Below, one piece after another: positions 32,221 through 43,749 of a stretch of 64,000 nucleotides of DNA. Under the pieces are notes generated by a model. The model was not told where the DNA came from. It saw only the letters and a list, made by a program, of their open reading frames with translations, and made no database searches. A program made the translations under genes and the position numbers. The DNA is from Podocnemis expansa (taxonomy: Eukaryota > Chordata > Testudines > Podocnemididae). The stretch is from positions 48,521,089-48,585,088 of the forward strand of contig ML681991.1 of the NCBI GenBank assembly GCA_007922195.1, given 5' to 3'. Each line of letters begins with the position of its first letter. Within the stretch, counting starts at the first letter, position 1.

Positions 32221-33088
32221 GCCCAGGCAACAGATCAGGCATCAGAACAGATTCTCTCTAACTAACTAACCTGGGTAGGGATTTTTGTAGGGAAGAAACA
32301 ATGGTTTAAGGTGGAGCACTAGGTTGTTTTGGGGTAAATAATGACTTAAGGGAGTATACAGGAGGTGTTTTGTTTAGGTGGACAATAGGAGCTGCTCATT
32401 CCTGGTGATGGGTGGCTTTCCTTTTAGGGAGCTTACAATGCAACCAGGCAGATTCAGTATGTTGGATATCAATTGAAGATCTATTGACTAGAATTGGTCT
32501 GATAACTGCTGGGCTGGGTGTGTGCAGGCATGAGTTCCGTTGTCTCAAGAGCAGGGATCCCCCATCATGCAGTGCTTCTCTGTGTTGCCAATCCCAGAGT
32601 TCAGTGTGACTCCTGCCTTGGAGCTTGGTTCTCCATTCAGTATACTAATTCTGGTTCCATCATTGATGCAAATGATGTTTCTGCTGTCCATTCTGTGTGC
32701 TAATCGTTCACAGCTTCCATGTAGATGAGGCTAGAGGAGTTGGCTTAATTCCAGCACCCTTGTTCAAAGGGGTTTTAGGTGTATCTCCCACTACCTTTCA
32801 TTGTTTCTGGTTTCTGGTTCAGGCAGATGCTGAAGGTGATGGGGTGAAGGGATGAGTCTCAGTGGCTGGTTACTATGCCTTGATTCTCCAAGAACACAGA
32901 GCTATCAAGTAACACTCTCCCTGCTGTGTTATTCTCTTTGTCACACCTGAGCTGGGGAGCTCAGTTTGCATTATCTTTGTCATGCCCCTCTTTAGCCTCC
33001 ACACTGAGAGGCAGTCCTGACTGTCTGCCTTTTGTCTGAGCTGTGTGAAATACCTGGGAACATGCCACACATCTGTACACAAACATGA
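32221..33088. other. no gene recognised
   Basis: Short frames without domains. Probably a continuation of old repeat sequence beyond copy B. Confidence 0.3.
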
Positions 33089-33099
33089 TGCTGCAGGAG

Positions 33100-33335
33100 T
33101 GCCGGATTTCCCATTAGGCACAGTAGGCACAGTGCCTAGGGCCCATGAGATTTTTAGGGCCTACGAAGGAGGGAAAAAAATTAAAAAGCAGAAAAAATAA
33201 GGAAAAATTAGGAAAATCATGTGGTTTAGCATTAGAATAGTTTAAAGTGTGTCATGTCAATAGATGTAATTCAACTGGCATTTACCCCTCAGAGTGAAAG
33301 TGCCTAGGGCCTATGAACCCCAAAATCTGGCCCTG
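33100..33335. mobile_element. 236-bp insertion with 11-bp direct repeats
   Basis: TGCTGCAGGAG occurs at 33089-33099 and 33336-33346. The insert starts 'tgccggatttcccatt' and ends 'ccaaaatctggccctg', loosely inverted. It has internal 'gtgcctagggcc' on both sides. Possibly a hAT or SINE-like element with an unusual duplication length. Confidence 0.5.
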
Positions 33336-33346
33336 TGCTGCAGGAG

Positions 33347-34740
33347 ACATGATACCATAAGAATAATGCAGACTATGTTATGAGAATTCATAAAGGAAGC
33401 CTGTGTGGCATATTTTGCATCAAAACTGACAATTACGTGGTAGAGCTGAACAGAAAAGTCACACAGATCATAGCACAGTGTGCATTGTGTGACACACCAC
33501 CCCGGCAAGCAGGTAACGCTGCCTTGAGAGCAGGCTTCTCCCTTTGAACCAGCACAGAATGTTTGTAGCGCATATGAATTTGAACAAAGATACACAAGTT
33601 GTTTTAGGTAACTTGCCTATCTCCCTTTTAATACCACCAAAAAGGGCAAAAAGTGTAGACCTGCCCTCAGAAAGCCTTTTCTCCCCACCCTGATGCCTGC
33701 TGACTCATCTAGTGTAATACAGTCATAATTCCATATAGCGCTTAAGTTACTTATGTGCACCAAGGGGCCCGAACATATGCATGCTAAATGTCTTAACCTT
33801 CCATGAGGGATATGACCTGCAGGTATCTTGTGTTACAACTATAATACTAGAATATGAATTTATGACTCTATCATAACAACACAAAATTATATTGTCACAT
33901 CTGCGCATCCTGGTCTTATGATCTACATTATTTTTCTGTTCAATTATACCCTGGGAATGGATGCTTTTATACCAATTACACCATACAAGGTTTCTTTATG
34001 GATGCTCATAACCTATTCTACATGATTACTATGATCACGTTTACTTCAGCCTCAGCATGTGTACAGATCTGTAATATGGCTTGGGGGGATGTGAGACGGA
34101 CAGAGTTCTTTTCCAGAAGCAAACAAGCAAGTACCTGGAAGGGGCAACAAAGGTATGCTAATTCCTTGGCTCAGACCAGACAAAGAGATCACCTGTGCAC
34201 AGAAAGGGAGGGGTTGGAACAAAGAGAGGCACTTGGGAGGATTTGGGGCTTTTTGCCAGAGAATCTCCATCTTGAAACAACTCCAGGCAAGATCTGGACT
34301 TTGCCTGGCCTCAGGCAGAGATTGGCTGTACAAACATCTGGCAGCCAAACACCTTGAGCATAAACTTGGCCTATGATATCAGTTTGGGTAGAGATATTAG
34401 GTTAGTATGAGTGTTTTACCTTTTATTTCCTCATGGTCACTCTTGACTCATTTTTTCATGTTTCTGCCTTGATTGGCCATATTCTCACTTAGATTATAAT
34501 CTGATTAATAGACTAGTAGTTGTTTTATCTAAAGATGTGAGATCTTTAGAGGGTGTGAGTGAAGAAGGCTGGACACAATCCATCTCTTTGTTAAATGGAC
34601 ATACTTGAGTATGTGATGGTTGGGAATGGGTCCCAATCTCTGTAGACAGTGGCCCCTGGTGTGGTAGCTGAAGCCAGGGTTGCTTGCTTGGGGAGCATCC
34701 CTTAAGTAGCCAGAGGGCATACACCCATTGCTTGGGGCCA
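33347..34740. other. no gene recognised
   Basis: A/T-rich with short open frames. A 'gtgtagacctgccct' at 33653 resembles one end of the MITE family at 42045. Confidence 0.3.
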
Positions 34741-34751
34741 ATTACTTGAGT

Positions 34752-35725
34752 ATCTCTTGCCCCTACAAGAAGACGCCTAGCACTAATCTCCCTCAGAGTG
34801 CATCTTGCAGTGATTTCAACCTTCCAGATCACCTTCCAAGGGTTGAGCCCCTTCTTACACCTGATGACACCCAGATTCCTCTAGGGGGTGGAGAGACTTT
34901 TCCCACAGATGCGAGACCCAGTCCCTCAGTGGGATCTGAACCTAATCCTCGAAGGGTTCATGGGCCCATCCTTTGAGCCCATAGACTCTTGCTCCCTTCT
35001 AGTCCTCTCATGGAAGGTAGCATTCCTATTGTCCATTACCTTAGCAAGAAGGGTGTCAGAGCTAAAGGCCCTGTCTTCAGAACTGCCTTATATGGTGTTC
35101 CATATACAGTACACAAAGTTCAGCTCCACCCACAACCAGCCTTCCTACCTAAGGTGATCTCTTCCTTCCATGGAAATCAGGAAATCTTCCCTCCAGTGTT
35201 CTTTCCAGGGCCACACTTGACAGAAAATCAGAGAAGGTGTCATACTCTTGACATTAGAAGGGCACTCGCCACATACATTGAGTGGACCAGACCATTCTGT
35301 AAATCAACCCAGCTCTTCATTGCAATCACCAAATGCATGAAGGGACAGACAATGACATCTCAGCACATTTCTTCATGGATAATGAGCTGTATTGAGGACT
35401 GTTACCACTGGGCAAAGATTCCCCTTCCAGGAAAGGTTAAGATGCACTTAACCAGGGCACAAGCATCATCAGTGCCCTTCTTAACACAGGTGCCCATTCA
35501 AGAGATTTGTAAGGCAGCCACCTGATCCTCAGTAGATCCTTTCACCCCTCACTATGCCATTGTACAGCAAGCGAGAGATGATGCAGCCTTTAGCAGGGCA
35601 TTTCTTCAGCTGGAGAAACCACAACTCCGCCCACCATCCTGAACAAGGCTTGTAAGTCAGCTGAATAAGAATGGATGGGAGTAGTGCTTGAAGAAGAATG
35701 GAAGGTTATGTAACCCTTCTGCCAT
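34752..35725 (+). pseudogene. DIRS-type element: tyrosine recombinase and 3' end
   Basis: The frame from 34888 gives LLVLSWKVAFLLSITLARRVSELKAL, with the catalytic Arg of tyrosine recombinases in ARRVSEL. A frameshift leads to the frame from 34989, which gives ATYIEWTRPFCKS, the HLTRAQASS motif (catalytic HxxR) and EICKAAT. A TGA at 35524-35526 replaces the Trp of the usual ATWSS. The sequence then reads on to PHYAI (catalytic Tyr region) and ends near 35640. The terminal block 'gcttgaagaagaatggaagg' is the inverse of DIRS left ends. DIRS elements use such a recombinase instead of an integrase. Confidence 0.85.
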
Positions 35726-35801
35726 GGCGAGATGGCAGAGCAAGGACCAGGTTCTATATCTAGGGGTTCCAAATAATGTTGCAACACCAACCGGCTCAAG
35801 G

Positions 35802-35818
35802 CCCCCCCCCCCCCCCCA
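35802..35818. repeat. poly(C) tract
   Basis: An uninterrupted run of 17 C precedes 'agtttcctgg'. Confidence 0.9.
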
Positions 35819-36054
35819 GTTTCCTGGGAAATCTTGCACAGTTCCCTGGGCACCCTAGAGTGATAATGCTTCCCCAGTTGCAAACACAAGTCTGAGTGTA
35901 GTACACAGAACTTTTAATAATAGTGTAAAAGAATGTAAAGACACAATAGCAAAACCAGCATTGATTTTGAGAATCAGTGCAGAACAGGATTCCCACAAAA
36001 TCCAATACAGCACTCACTCCACTTCTGTGTATGTGGAGAACATATCTCATGCCA

Positions 36055-36285
36055 GCTGCCTGCCAGCACCCCCTGCTGGTCACTCACACCCTCCACCGGC
36101 TACTCCCACCACCCACTGGCTCCTGCTGTCTGCCAGCACCTCCTACTGGTGACTCACACTCTCTGCTGGCAGCTCGCACCATCCACTGGCTCTGCCTGCT
36201 GTCTGCTGACACCACCTGCTGGTTGTTTTTCACACCCTTTGCTGGCCACTAACACCATCCATTGGCACCACCTGCAGGATTTTCA
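36055..36285. repeat. degenerate ~30-bp minisatellite
   Basis: Repeated 'gccagcaccccctgctggtc', 'actcacaccctccac' and 'ccactggct' units occur about seven times with changes. The repeats contain short inverted gccagc/gctggc pairs. No coding meaning is likely. Confidence 0.7.
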
Positions 36286-36941
36286 TAGTTTACATAGTTT
36301 GAATTTAGGAGTTAAACCTCTTCTGCAACTGCACTTCATCCCTGCTTCAGATAGTTGCCATTATAACAGCAACAAAAGCAGCACAAAAAAAGAAAGGTAA
36401 AGAAGTGGATCCTCTCCACTCCAATATATGTAACAGATCACACTAGCCTTAAGCACAGCCCAGGCAGTATACTCTTCTATACCCGTGAAAAGTTCAAGTC
36501 CAATTCCTTGTGAGCCTTCAGAGAGAGAGTTGAGGAACTTTATACAATTGGAAAGAGGCAATTTCCAGCATTCCAGTGGGATGCATGACATTCATTTTAT
36601 CAAACATTATAGAAAAAGAAAAGCTATTTAAGGTAAGATGAAGAGGATATTAAAATTTGTTAGCATGATTTTTCTCTCACTTGTATCACCATAGATAGGG
36701 AGCAACTTGAGACAAGTCCCATGTCTAAATTATTGGGTCCAGTCAAGTCAACTCACCTTGAGGAAAAGGAGCCAGTGGTGGCTGCCTGCCCATTTCCTGG
36801 GTAGCCTCACATCCTGTATTGTGTTATGTTTATTATTACATGAGATTATGAGCTCTTTGCTGCAAGGCCACTAAGCAGAGGAGCAGTTTATAACTTATAA
36901 GGTTGTATTTTGTCTTAATTTCCTCATATTATTTTCACATC
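36286..36941. other. no gene recognised
   Basis: Nothing convincing on either strand. Confidence 0.3.
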
Positions 36942-37406
36942 GGCTGTGTTCACACAGCACTTTTGTTTCGAAACAACCTTGTTGTTTCGAAACAAAAAAA
37001 ACATGTTCACACGACACACAGTTGTTTCGAAACAACGGGAACCCATTGTTTCGAAACAATGGCATTGTTTTGAAACAAGTTAAACCTAGTCTCTGGGTGA
37101 AACAACGTTGTTTCACAACGGTTGTTTCAAAACAACACCATGCGAACATGTTGTTTCGAAACAACAGTGGTTTCGAAAAGGCTTGTTTCAAAACAACCAT
37201 CGTCTGAACATGTTGTTTCAAAACGACGGTCAGTCGTTTCGAAAACCTTGTTGACAAAACTTGCTATTTCGTTTTGCACTTTCTCCCTTATTTCGAAATG
37301 ACTTTTTTGCTAATTCGAAATGTCATTTCGAAATAAGGCATTCTTTCGAAACAAGTTGTCTCAACACAACTTGTTTCAAAATAACCATGTGTGTGTGAAT
37401 ATAGCC
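36942..37406. mobile_element. Harbinger-type MITE, 465 bp
   Basis: Ends are GGCTGTGTTCACAC and GTGTGAATATAGCC, with ATC on both sides. The interior shares the 'gtttaac...cctagtctctgggtga' block and TTTCGAAA palindromes with the 5793 and 11857 copies. It belongs to a related subfamily with many CpG sites still intact. Confidence 0.8.
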
Positions 37407-37419
37407 ATCATGAATTACA

Positions 37420-37850
37420 AAGCTGTTTTAAGGGTGTGTTTCATGCTGCTTGCCCTGGGTGCCAAAATCCCTGATTCTGGCCCTGCCACTGAGAACAATC
37501 TAGTTCCATCCTCCATGGAACCCCCTTCAGGATAGCTGAAGGCTGCTATCAAATCCCCCCTCACTCTTCTTTTCTGCAGACTAAACAAGCCCTGTTTACT
37601 CAGGTTCTCCTCATGAGTCATATGTCCTACCCCCTAATAATTTTCATTGCACTCCACAGGGCTCTTTCCAATTTGCCCACTTGCTTTACGTAGTGGTGGC
37701 CTCAAAACCGGACACAGTACTGGAAATGTGACCTCAGCAGCGCTGAATACAGGGAATAATCACTTCCCTCGATCTGGTGGCAATGCTCCTACCAGTGCAG
37801 TCCAATGTGTTGTCAGCCTTCTTGATAATAAAAGCATTCCTTTCTTTTGA
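37420..37850 (-). mobile_element. CR1 LINE 3' region
   Basis: The plus strand reads as the complement of CR1: 'ctgcagactaaacaagccct', 'gggctctttccaatttgccc', 'ggacacagtactggaaatgt' and 'ttcccctcgatctgg'-like blocks. Confidence 0.75.
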
Positions 37851-37949
37851 TTACAAGGTGTATCAGTATAAATACCTTTCCACTGCTATTCACATGCCAG
37901 AAAGAAAAACCTTAAATGCTGTTCTTGTGATTCACTTCATTCCATGCCT

Positions 37950-38700
37950 CATGCTTGACGTTGTTTGTGTGATGTGTGTTTGTGTGAGTATTGTGCGTTG
38001 CATGATTTGCCTTGCATGCGTGTGTTTTGTGCAGTTAAATCTCTTGCTTCTGTGACTTTGTCTCTTGGGATTTTTTTAATCTGTTTTCTAGATTTTTTTT
38101 TTTTTGGTTGGCTACATTTTGCAGTCTCCTCTTCCACCTTGTGTGTGTGTTCGCATCTTTTCCCTATGTGTTTTTTGTTTTCTGCAGTTTTACCTCTCAC
38201 TCATGTCATCCAGTGTGTTGTTGGTCTCCATTATTGTTTCCCTTGTGTCTTGTTTGTGCATGAATTCTTTCCTCTGAGTGGCTTTTATTATGAACATTCC
38301 CTTTCCTAGAGCCAATGAAGAAAAAACTTGCCAAAACTCCATGCCATCCCAGCCTTTTCTCCTTGAAGAAATTATTTACAGCACTAATCTATCAATCTCT
38401 ATCTCATTTACTGTGACCTTTCTCTGCGTCTTTTGTGTCTCGTGTTTCTTGTATATGTTTTTGTGCTGTGTGTGACTCTTGCTTATGTGCATCTTGCATG
38501 TCTCTTCTTCCATCTGGAGTGGGTGTTAGCATTATTTGCATCATTGCACTCTGTAGCTCCTTCTTCATTTTTAAAACTCCAAGATCACATTTCTGTCCAA
38601 TAAAAAGTAGGACAGATACCAAATGGCATTCCATGGTGGTTCTTCTGTCTGTGGAGAATAACTCTTACCCTGTAAGGAAAGAGTAATGTATTCAGTAGAT
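37950..38700 (+). repeat. dispersed repeat, copy 2 of 3
   Basis: It shares the T/G-rich 5' part, 'tcctagagccaatgaag' (compare 'gcctagagccaaggagc' at 9735), 'atttttaaaactccaag', 'catttctgtcc' and 'ctgtaaggaaagagtaatgt' with copies 1 and 3. Confidence 0.5.
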
Positions 38701-40480
38701 GCCAGGATGTAGTTGATATGGCATTTAGTTACTCTTTGGCATTGCTAATTCAGTGATTAAAGTAAATTTTGGTAAATAGGGGATTTAAGTTTGAGTCATT
38801 CATTATGATACCATTTTTAATTTGTGCCGGGGAAAGATGGCTAATTTCCTCTCTTCCTGTTGTGGCCTTTATTGGCTTTGATATTGAATATCAATAACCT
38901 CTTTTAAACTCCAGTATTAGACAAAAGTCCAGTCTCCATGGCTAATTCACAATTTAAAATGTTTGGGATAACACCACCCTGTGGCCTAGGGTGTCACTTG
39001 GAGACTTGAGCAATAGGCGAGAAACAATGATCACATTTAGTCAGAGGTTCCTTTATTAAAAGTCTTATCAAAAGAAAATCTCAGTGAATATAACGGTCAC
39101 ATAGACTGAAATTGGCAGAAAGTACAAACTGTCCTGGCCCACTAATTCCAGTTCTTTCATACTGACATCTCTGTCTGGAACCCAGGCTGAGGTTGCTGGC
39201 TCCTGTTCAGAACCAGGAAAAGAGGACCTCGAGTCACCAGCTGGGCCCCATTTGTAATAAATTATGCACACCAGACTTCATTAATATCCATAAGAATTAA
39301 ACCGTTCCTGTCCTTCTCAGGGAGTGTCACCCCAATATTATCTGGGGACTTTTCATCTGATAGACCACTTAGATAGTTCCTCTTTTGACTTCTTCATATT
39401 TACATCAACTTATCACTGCAGTAATGTGTGCTTCCTTAAGGAAGTCTCTACCTTTTCACTCCAGCTGCTCGTGGTCATGCTGTGGTGTTTTATGGATCTC
39501 ACCTCAGCATCATTTTTCGGACTCAGCAGTTATTTTTCAAAATATTAACATACATAGCCACACTCTCCGCATATTTATTATTAATTTATTTATGCTAATT
39601 TATCTTTATAGTATAGACAATTGATCCTAATCCTCAAGCCTAATTCAACAATCCTAAATATTTTACAGGCCCAAGCCTGTAGATTTCTTGCACTGAAGCT
39701 TTAAAAATTAACCTGTTTTTTTAACCCATTACATATTTATTATTAGTCTCTTATGTACTGTTCTCTTACTTGTTATGAGCTACCTTGGACTGACAGCAGT
39801 GCACCCAAAGGTGTACTTGTGCTGGATCTGCAATTTCTAAACACCAAAGCTATTTAGACACTCAGTTTTTCCCTAATTTTCAAGGTCTTGGGATGCCTTC
39901 TGTCACTTTCAAAATCTGAGTCTTTGGTGTGTTTGGTTGCTCATCACTCTCTCCCTCCCTCTTTCTGCTTTGCTTTCAGAAACATGGTGGCTTGATAGTC
40001 ACATGAGAAGAATATGTCAAGTTCTGACTGTAGAGGGAGCAACTATATCGAGTCAAGGCGAGATTTAGAAAACAGCTACCTAGTCATGAACTAGTCTATA
40101 ACCTCTGGATCAACAGAGTTCAGTTTGAGAAGACTTCAATGGAGCACAAGCTGAAAAGAGCAACTATACAGCATGTGTGGATCATGAGTTGTTTTGGGTG
40201 CCCAAGATACAATCAGTCTTGGCACAAAAAATCATGTCACATCTGAACCGGTTAAGCCAGCTCCAGAGGCAGTGTGTGCCATCATTGAGGTCCAGTACTG
40301 CTTGGGCATAGGAGAGTGCAAGCACAGTAGGCTGGGGATTGAATAGCACCCGATGGAGCCAGATCTGGGACAACATGGTGTTATGGGTCATCACTGGTAG
40401 ATATCAGCAAGGCTCCCCATGCAGTAAATCAGGTTGGCCCGTTTTGTGTTCATTTCATGATAAGTGATTTTGAAGTTTAT
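38701..40480. other. no gene recognised
   Basis: A/T-rich. A 'cctttattaaaagtcttatc' at 39050 may be the complement of an old polyadenylation region. Confidence 0.3.
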
Positions 40481-40481
40481 T

Positions 40482-40556
40482 TGTTTTTAAAACAAACAAA
40501 CAAAACAAAACAAAAGAGTCCTATGGAACTTTTAAAGACTAACATACTTATTTTTT
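40482..40556 (-). mobile_element. truncated Penelope-like 3' tail
   Basis: 'aaaacaaacaaacaaaacaa' is followed by 'gagtcctatggaacttttaa' and 'agactaacatactta', the complement of the distal tail. Confidence 0.65.
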
Positions 40557-40914
40557 AATATTCTTCTTCTGTCATTCCTTACTGCAAAATCAACATTTTA
40601 TATGGAAAAATACAGTCAAACTAGAAAATGTTTTCCTAGCAGCTATCTCCATAACCTTCTCTGCATCGAATGCAGCTCTTATTTTTTCAATTTGATGACA
40701 AAATTAATTTATATTCATCAGAAGAAGATTGAGTTTAGAATTATCCCAACTGAGTGTAAAGTTTTTAGAAAATTGTTATCCATGCTCTTGAGAAATGCCA
40801 AGGACATTTTGCTGGTTGCAACCTGAGACCTCTGGCATTTGTTCTCCCCCACTGTGATCCTTCCTAGATTTCTTTGCACACATATTAGCTGGGTGTTTAA
40901 GGAGTAGTTCCAGC

Positions 40915-41650
40915 CTCACTGGCCAGGTACGGGGAACATAGGCCTGCTACCAACTTGAGCCTGGTTGCCACGGTGGGGAGAGGGACCCCCTGCCTGGCTC
41001 TGGGCTCACTTGCTGGCACCAGGACCACAGCCCCTCACCTGGCTCCAGCCGCACTGCCCGGGCACAGGAAACACATGCATGCAGGGGTCCCTTCCCCCCA
41101 CCAAGGTCCCTTCCCCGTGCCCTGGCAGCACAGCTGCAGCTGGGCACAGGGGTACATTCCCCCTGCACCTAGTAAGTGACCTGGGAGCCGGGCATGTGGG
41201 TCCTTCCCCTTGCCCCAGCCCACACAGCTCCAGCCAGGCACAGGGTGTGTTCCCCATGCCCAGCCAGTGCAGCTGGAGCTAGGCACCGGGCTGTGTTCCC
41301 AGTGCCAGCAAGCGAGCTCAGAGCTCGGTGCAGGGTCCCTCCTCCCTGCACGGGCAGAAGGGCTGGAGCCGGGCACAGTGGTCTCTTCCCTGCGACCAGC
41401 AGGCAGGGCTAGAGCCAGGTGCGGGGGTTCATTCCCCTCATGCCTGGCCAGCACAGGAGCCCAGTTTGGAGTGTGTCTCCCATGCCCAGCAAGTGCTCCA
41501 GGAGCTGGGCATGGGGGTACATTCCCCACTGCCCCACAAGCATTGTCACAGCTGGGTGGGGGGAATCCTTTCCCGATGCCTAGCCAGTACAGCCAGGGCC
41601 AGACGGGGGCGGCATGCCCTGGCCGCACAGAGCCTGGAGAGGGGAAAAGC
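40915..41650. repeat. GC-rich ~60-bp minisatellite
   Basis: About eleven degenerate units each carry 'agccaggcacaggg'-like sequence, a 'ttccccatgcccagcc' segment and a 'gcacagctggagc' segment. It forms the core of the Harbinger derivative ending at 41915 and explains the long overlapping frames on both strands. Confidence 0.7.
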
Positions 41651-41915
41651 ATCCCCTGCCCAGCTCTAGTAGCCCAGCAGGAGATTGGGTGGAGGCATGG
41701 CCTTTCTTGGAGGCCATGTTGCAACACCTTCCATTGGTGCCCCTCTTCCAATTTGAACTAGCAAGTCCTGTCCATGGACATGCTAGTTTGAATTGATTTT
41801 CCTAGTGGGGCCATGTTAGTTCCAGTTAACTGAATTCAAACTAATAATTATTAGTTTAGTTTAATTAGTTTGAATTAAATTAATTCAAACTAGCCTTCAA
41901 AGTGTAGACATAGCC
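41651..41915. mobile_element. right end of a Harbinger-type derivative
   Basis: 'ggccatgttgcaacaccttc' and 'ggtgcccctcttccaa' match the 31130-31160 part of the coding Harbinger. An 'aaactagcaagtcct...ggacatgctagtttgaatt' arm follows, ending GTGTAGACATAGCC at 41915. The left end was not found. Confidence 0.65.
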
Positions 41916-42044
41916 AAAGAGAATTGTTGAGAGATGAGTTATTCTGAACTATATGCACCTGCATGGACAGGAGGTTCTCTATAGTCTAGCAAAGGCAGAG
42001 TGAGATCCTATTGTTAAGTGCCAAAGCTGAATAACTTCACTATA

Positions 42045-42317
42045 GGCCAGGTCTACACTGTCTGCTGTTCTCATCGACAGTCAAAGGGCAATATGTAAGT
42101 TACTTAAAATAACGTGTATATCTCACTTTAACTTCTCTACACGTGGCACATCCTCTGTGTTGGGTCAAAGGCAGTGTCCTCCCTTTCACTCAGCATTACT
42201 TCAGTTGCTGTGGTGGTCTTCAGAGATCAACTTCCCGATTGACTGAGTGGGTCTGCACTCAATTGGGAAGGTTGATCTGAAGATGCTGAATTTGCTGCTG
42301 TCAGTGAAGACAAGCCC
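42045..42317. mobile_element. 273-bp MITE with ATA duplication
   Basis: It starts GGCCAGGTCTACACTG and ends GTGAAGACAAGCCC, flanked by ATA on both sides. The interior has inverted blocks 'agatcaacttcccgattga' and 'caattgggaaggttgatct'. It looks Harbinger-like, but the class is not certain. Confidence 0.6.
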
Positions 42318-42464
42318 ATACAGAGAAGGTGGAAATTTATACAGAGAAGGTGCAGATGTTTAACTGGGAACCAAACAACCTAAGGACCGGCTGTATTCTC
42401 CATCATTTTAGGACAACTCTCCGTGTCTTGTGAAAGGCTATGCTTGTTAAGTTGCCTTGTAACC

Positions 42465-42900
42465 TTAACATAGACCCATAGACTCATAGAACATAAAGTC
42501 AGAAGGGACTATTATGATCATATAGTTTGACTTCCTGCACAATGCAGGTCACACAACCTCAATCACTCCCTCCTGTAATAGGGCCTTAATTTATGATTAA
42601 GTTACTGAAGTCCTCAAATAAAGATTTAAAGACTTCAATACAGAGAATCCACCAGCAAGTGATGCATGACCCTTGCTGCAGAGAAAGGTGAAACACCTCA
42701 GGGCCTCTGCCAATCTGCTCTGGATGGAAGTTCCTTCCTAACCTAAATATGGTGTTCAGCTAAATCCTGAGCATGTGGGCAAAACTCACCAGCCAAACAC
42801 CTGGAAAGAATTTGTTGTAGTAAATCAGAACACCACCACCCCACCTCACCCCCGCACCTGTCTAACATCTTACCACAGGCCATTGTACATATTTACTGCT
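42465..42900 (-). mobile_element. CR1 3' end region
   Basis: 'agactcatagaacataaagt', 'cagaagggactattatgatc' and 'cttcctgcacaatgcaggtc' are the complement of a CR1 3' tail. Confidence 0.7.
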
Positions 42901-43269
42901 AGTAGTCAAAGAACAGTCAGTTACCAAACTAGGCTGTCCCATATTACCATCCTGTTTATAAACTTGTCATACTCAGCCTTGAAGACAACTAGATTAATCT
43001 GACATCCAGCTCTGCATCTTACCTTGCTTGAATTTGTAAGATCATCTTTAACTGAGAGAAAGTTCCTGCTAGGGGGAAGTTATTCTATATTTGCCAAGAT
43101 GACTGTTAGTGGAATCCATCTTATATAAGCCTTGTGAATTCTGAATGATTGCATGAACTTTAGGTTCAACTGCAACCCTCACTGTGCATTGAATTATCCA
43201 TTTGCTACCAAGGACTGGTCATTTATTTCCAGGAACCTGTCTGAAAGATATTAATATTCAGCAACTCAA

Positions 43270-43690
43270 CTCTGGTAGAACTATGGTATGCTGAGGTGTG
43301 TGGGTCATGGCAAATGATCAGCTGAACATGAGCTCCCTGCGCAGCACTGTTGTGAATCGGGCTAATGTGAATGGGAGAGAAGAGGTTATTTCTGTATTTG
43401 GCATGATACAATGGCTGGCAGAATATTCTATGCACCTCTGGCGACCAGTCCAAGAAAGATGTTGGTACATCAGAGATGGTTCAGAGAAGAACCAGGAGGA
43501 CAATTATAGGATAGAAATGTACCTTATAGATATCAACTTAAGGAGATCGGTTAATTTATCTTAATAAAGAGAAGATTAGAAATGACTTGAATGTAATTGA
43601 TAAGAACCTACATGAAGAGCAAATATCTGGTAAAGGGCTCTTAAGTCTAGCAAGCAAAGCATAACTAAGACCAATGGCAACAAGCTGAAG
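43270..43690 (+). pseudogene. CR1/L3-like LINE C-terminal fragment
   Basis: It follows the consensus: 'tgtgggtcatggcaaatgat', 'gctaatgtgaatggg', 'gaggttatttctgtatttgg', 'ggttcagagaagaaccagga' and 'ataagaacctacatga'. Frames are broken. Confidence 0.65.
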
Positions 43691-43749
43691 CTAGACAAAT
43701 AAGGAGTACCCCAACCCTCAGTCTTCTCTCAAGACTAAATATACGCAGT

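Noticed and set aside
41035..41761. 238- and 183-codon overlapping frames
   Set aside because: Translation of a ~60-bp GC-rich minisatellite in both directions.
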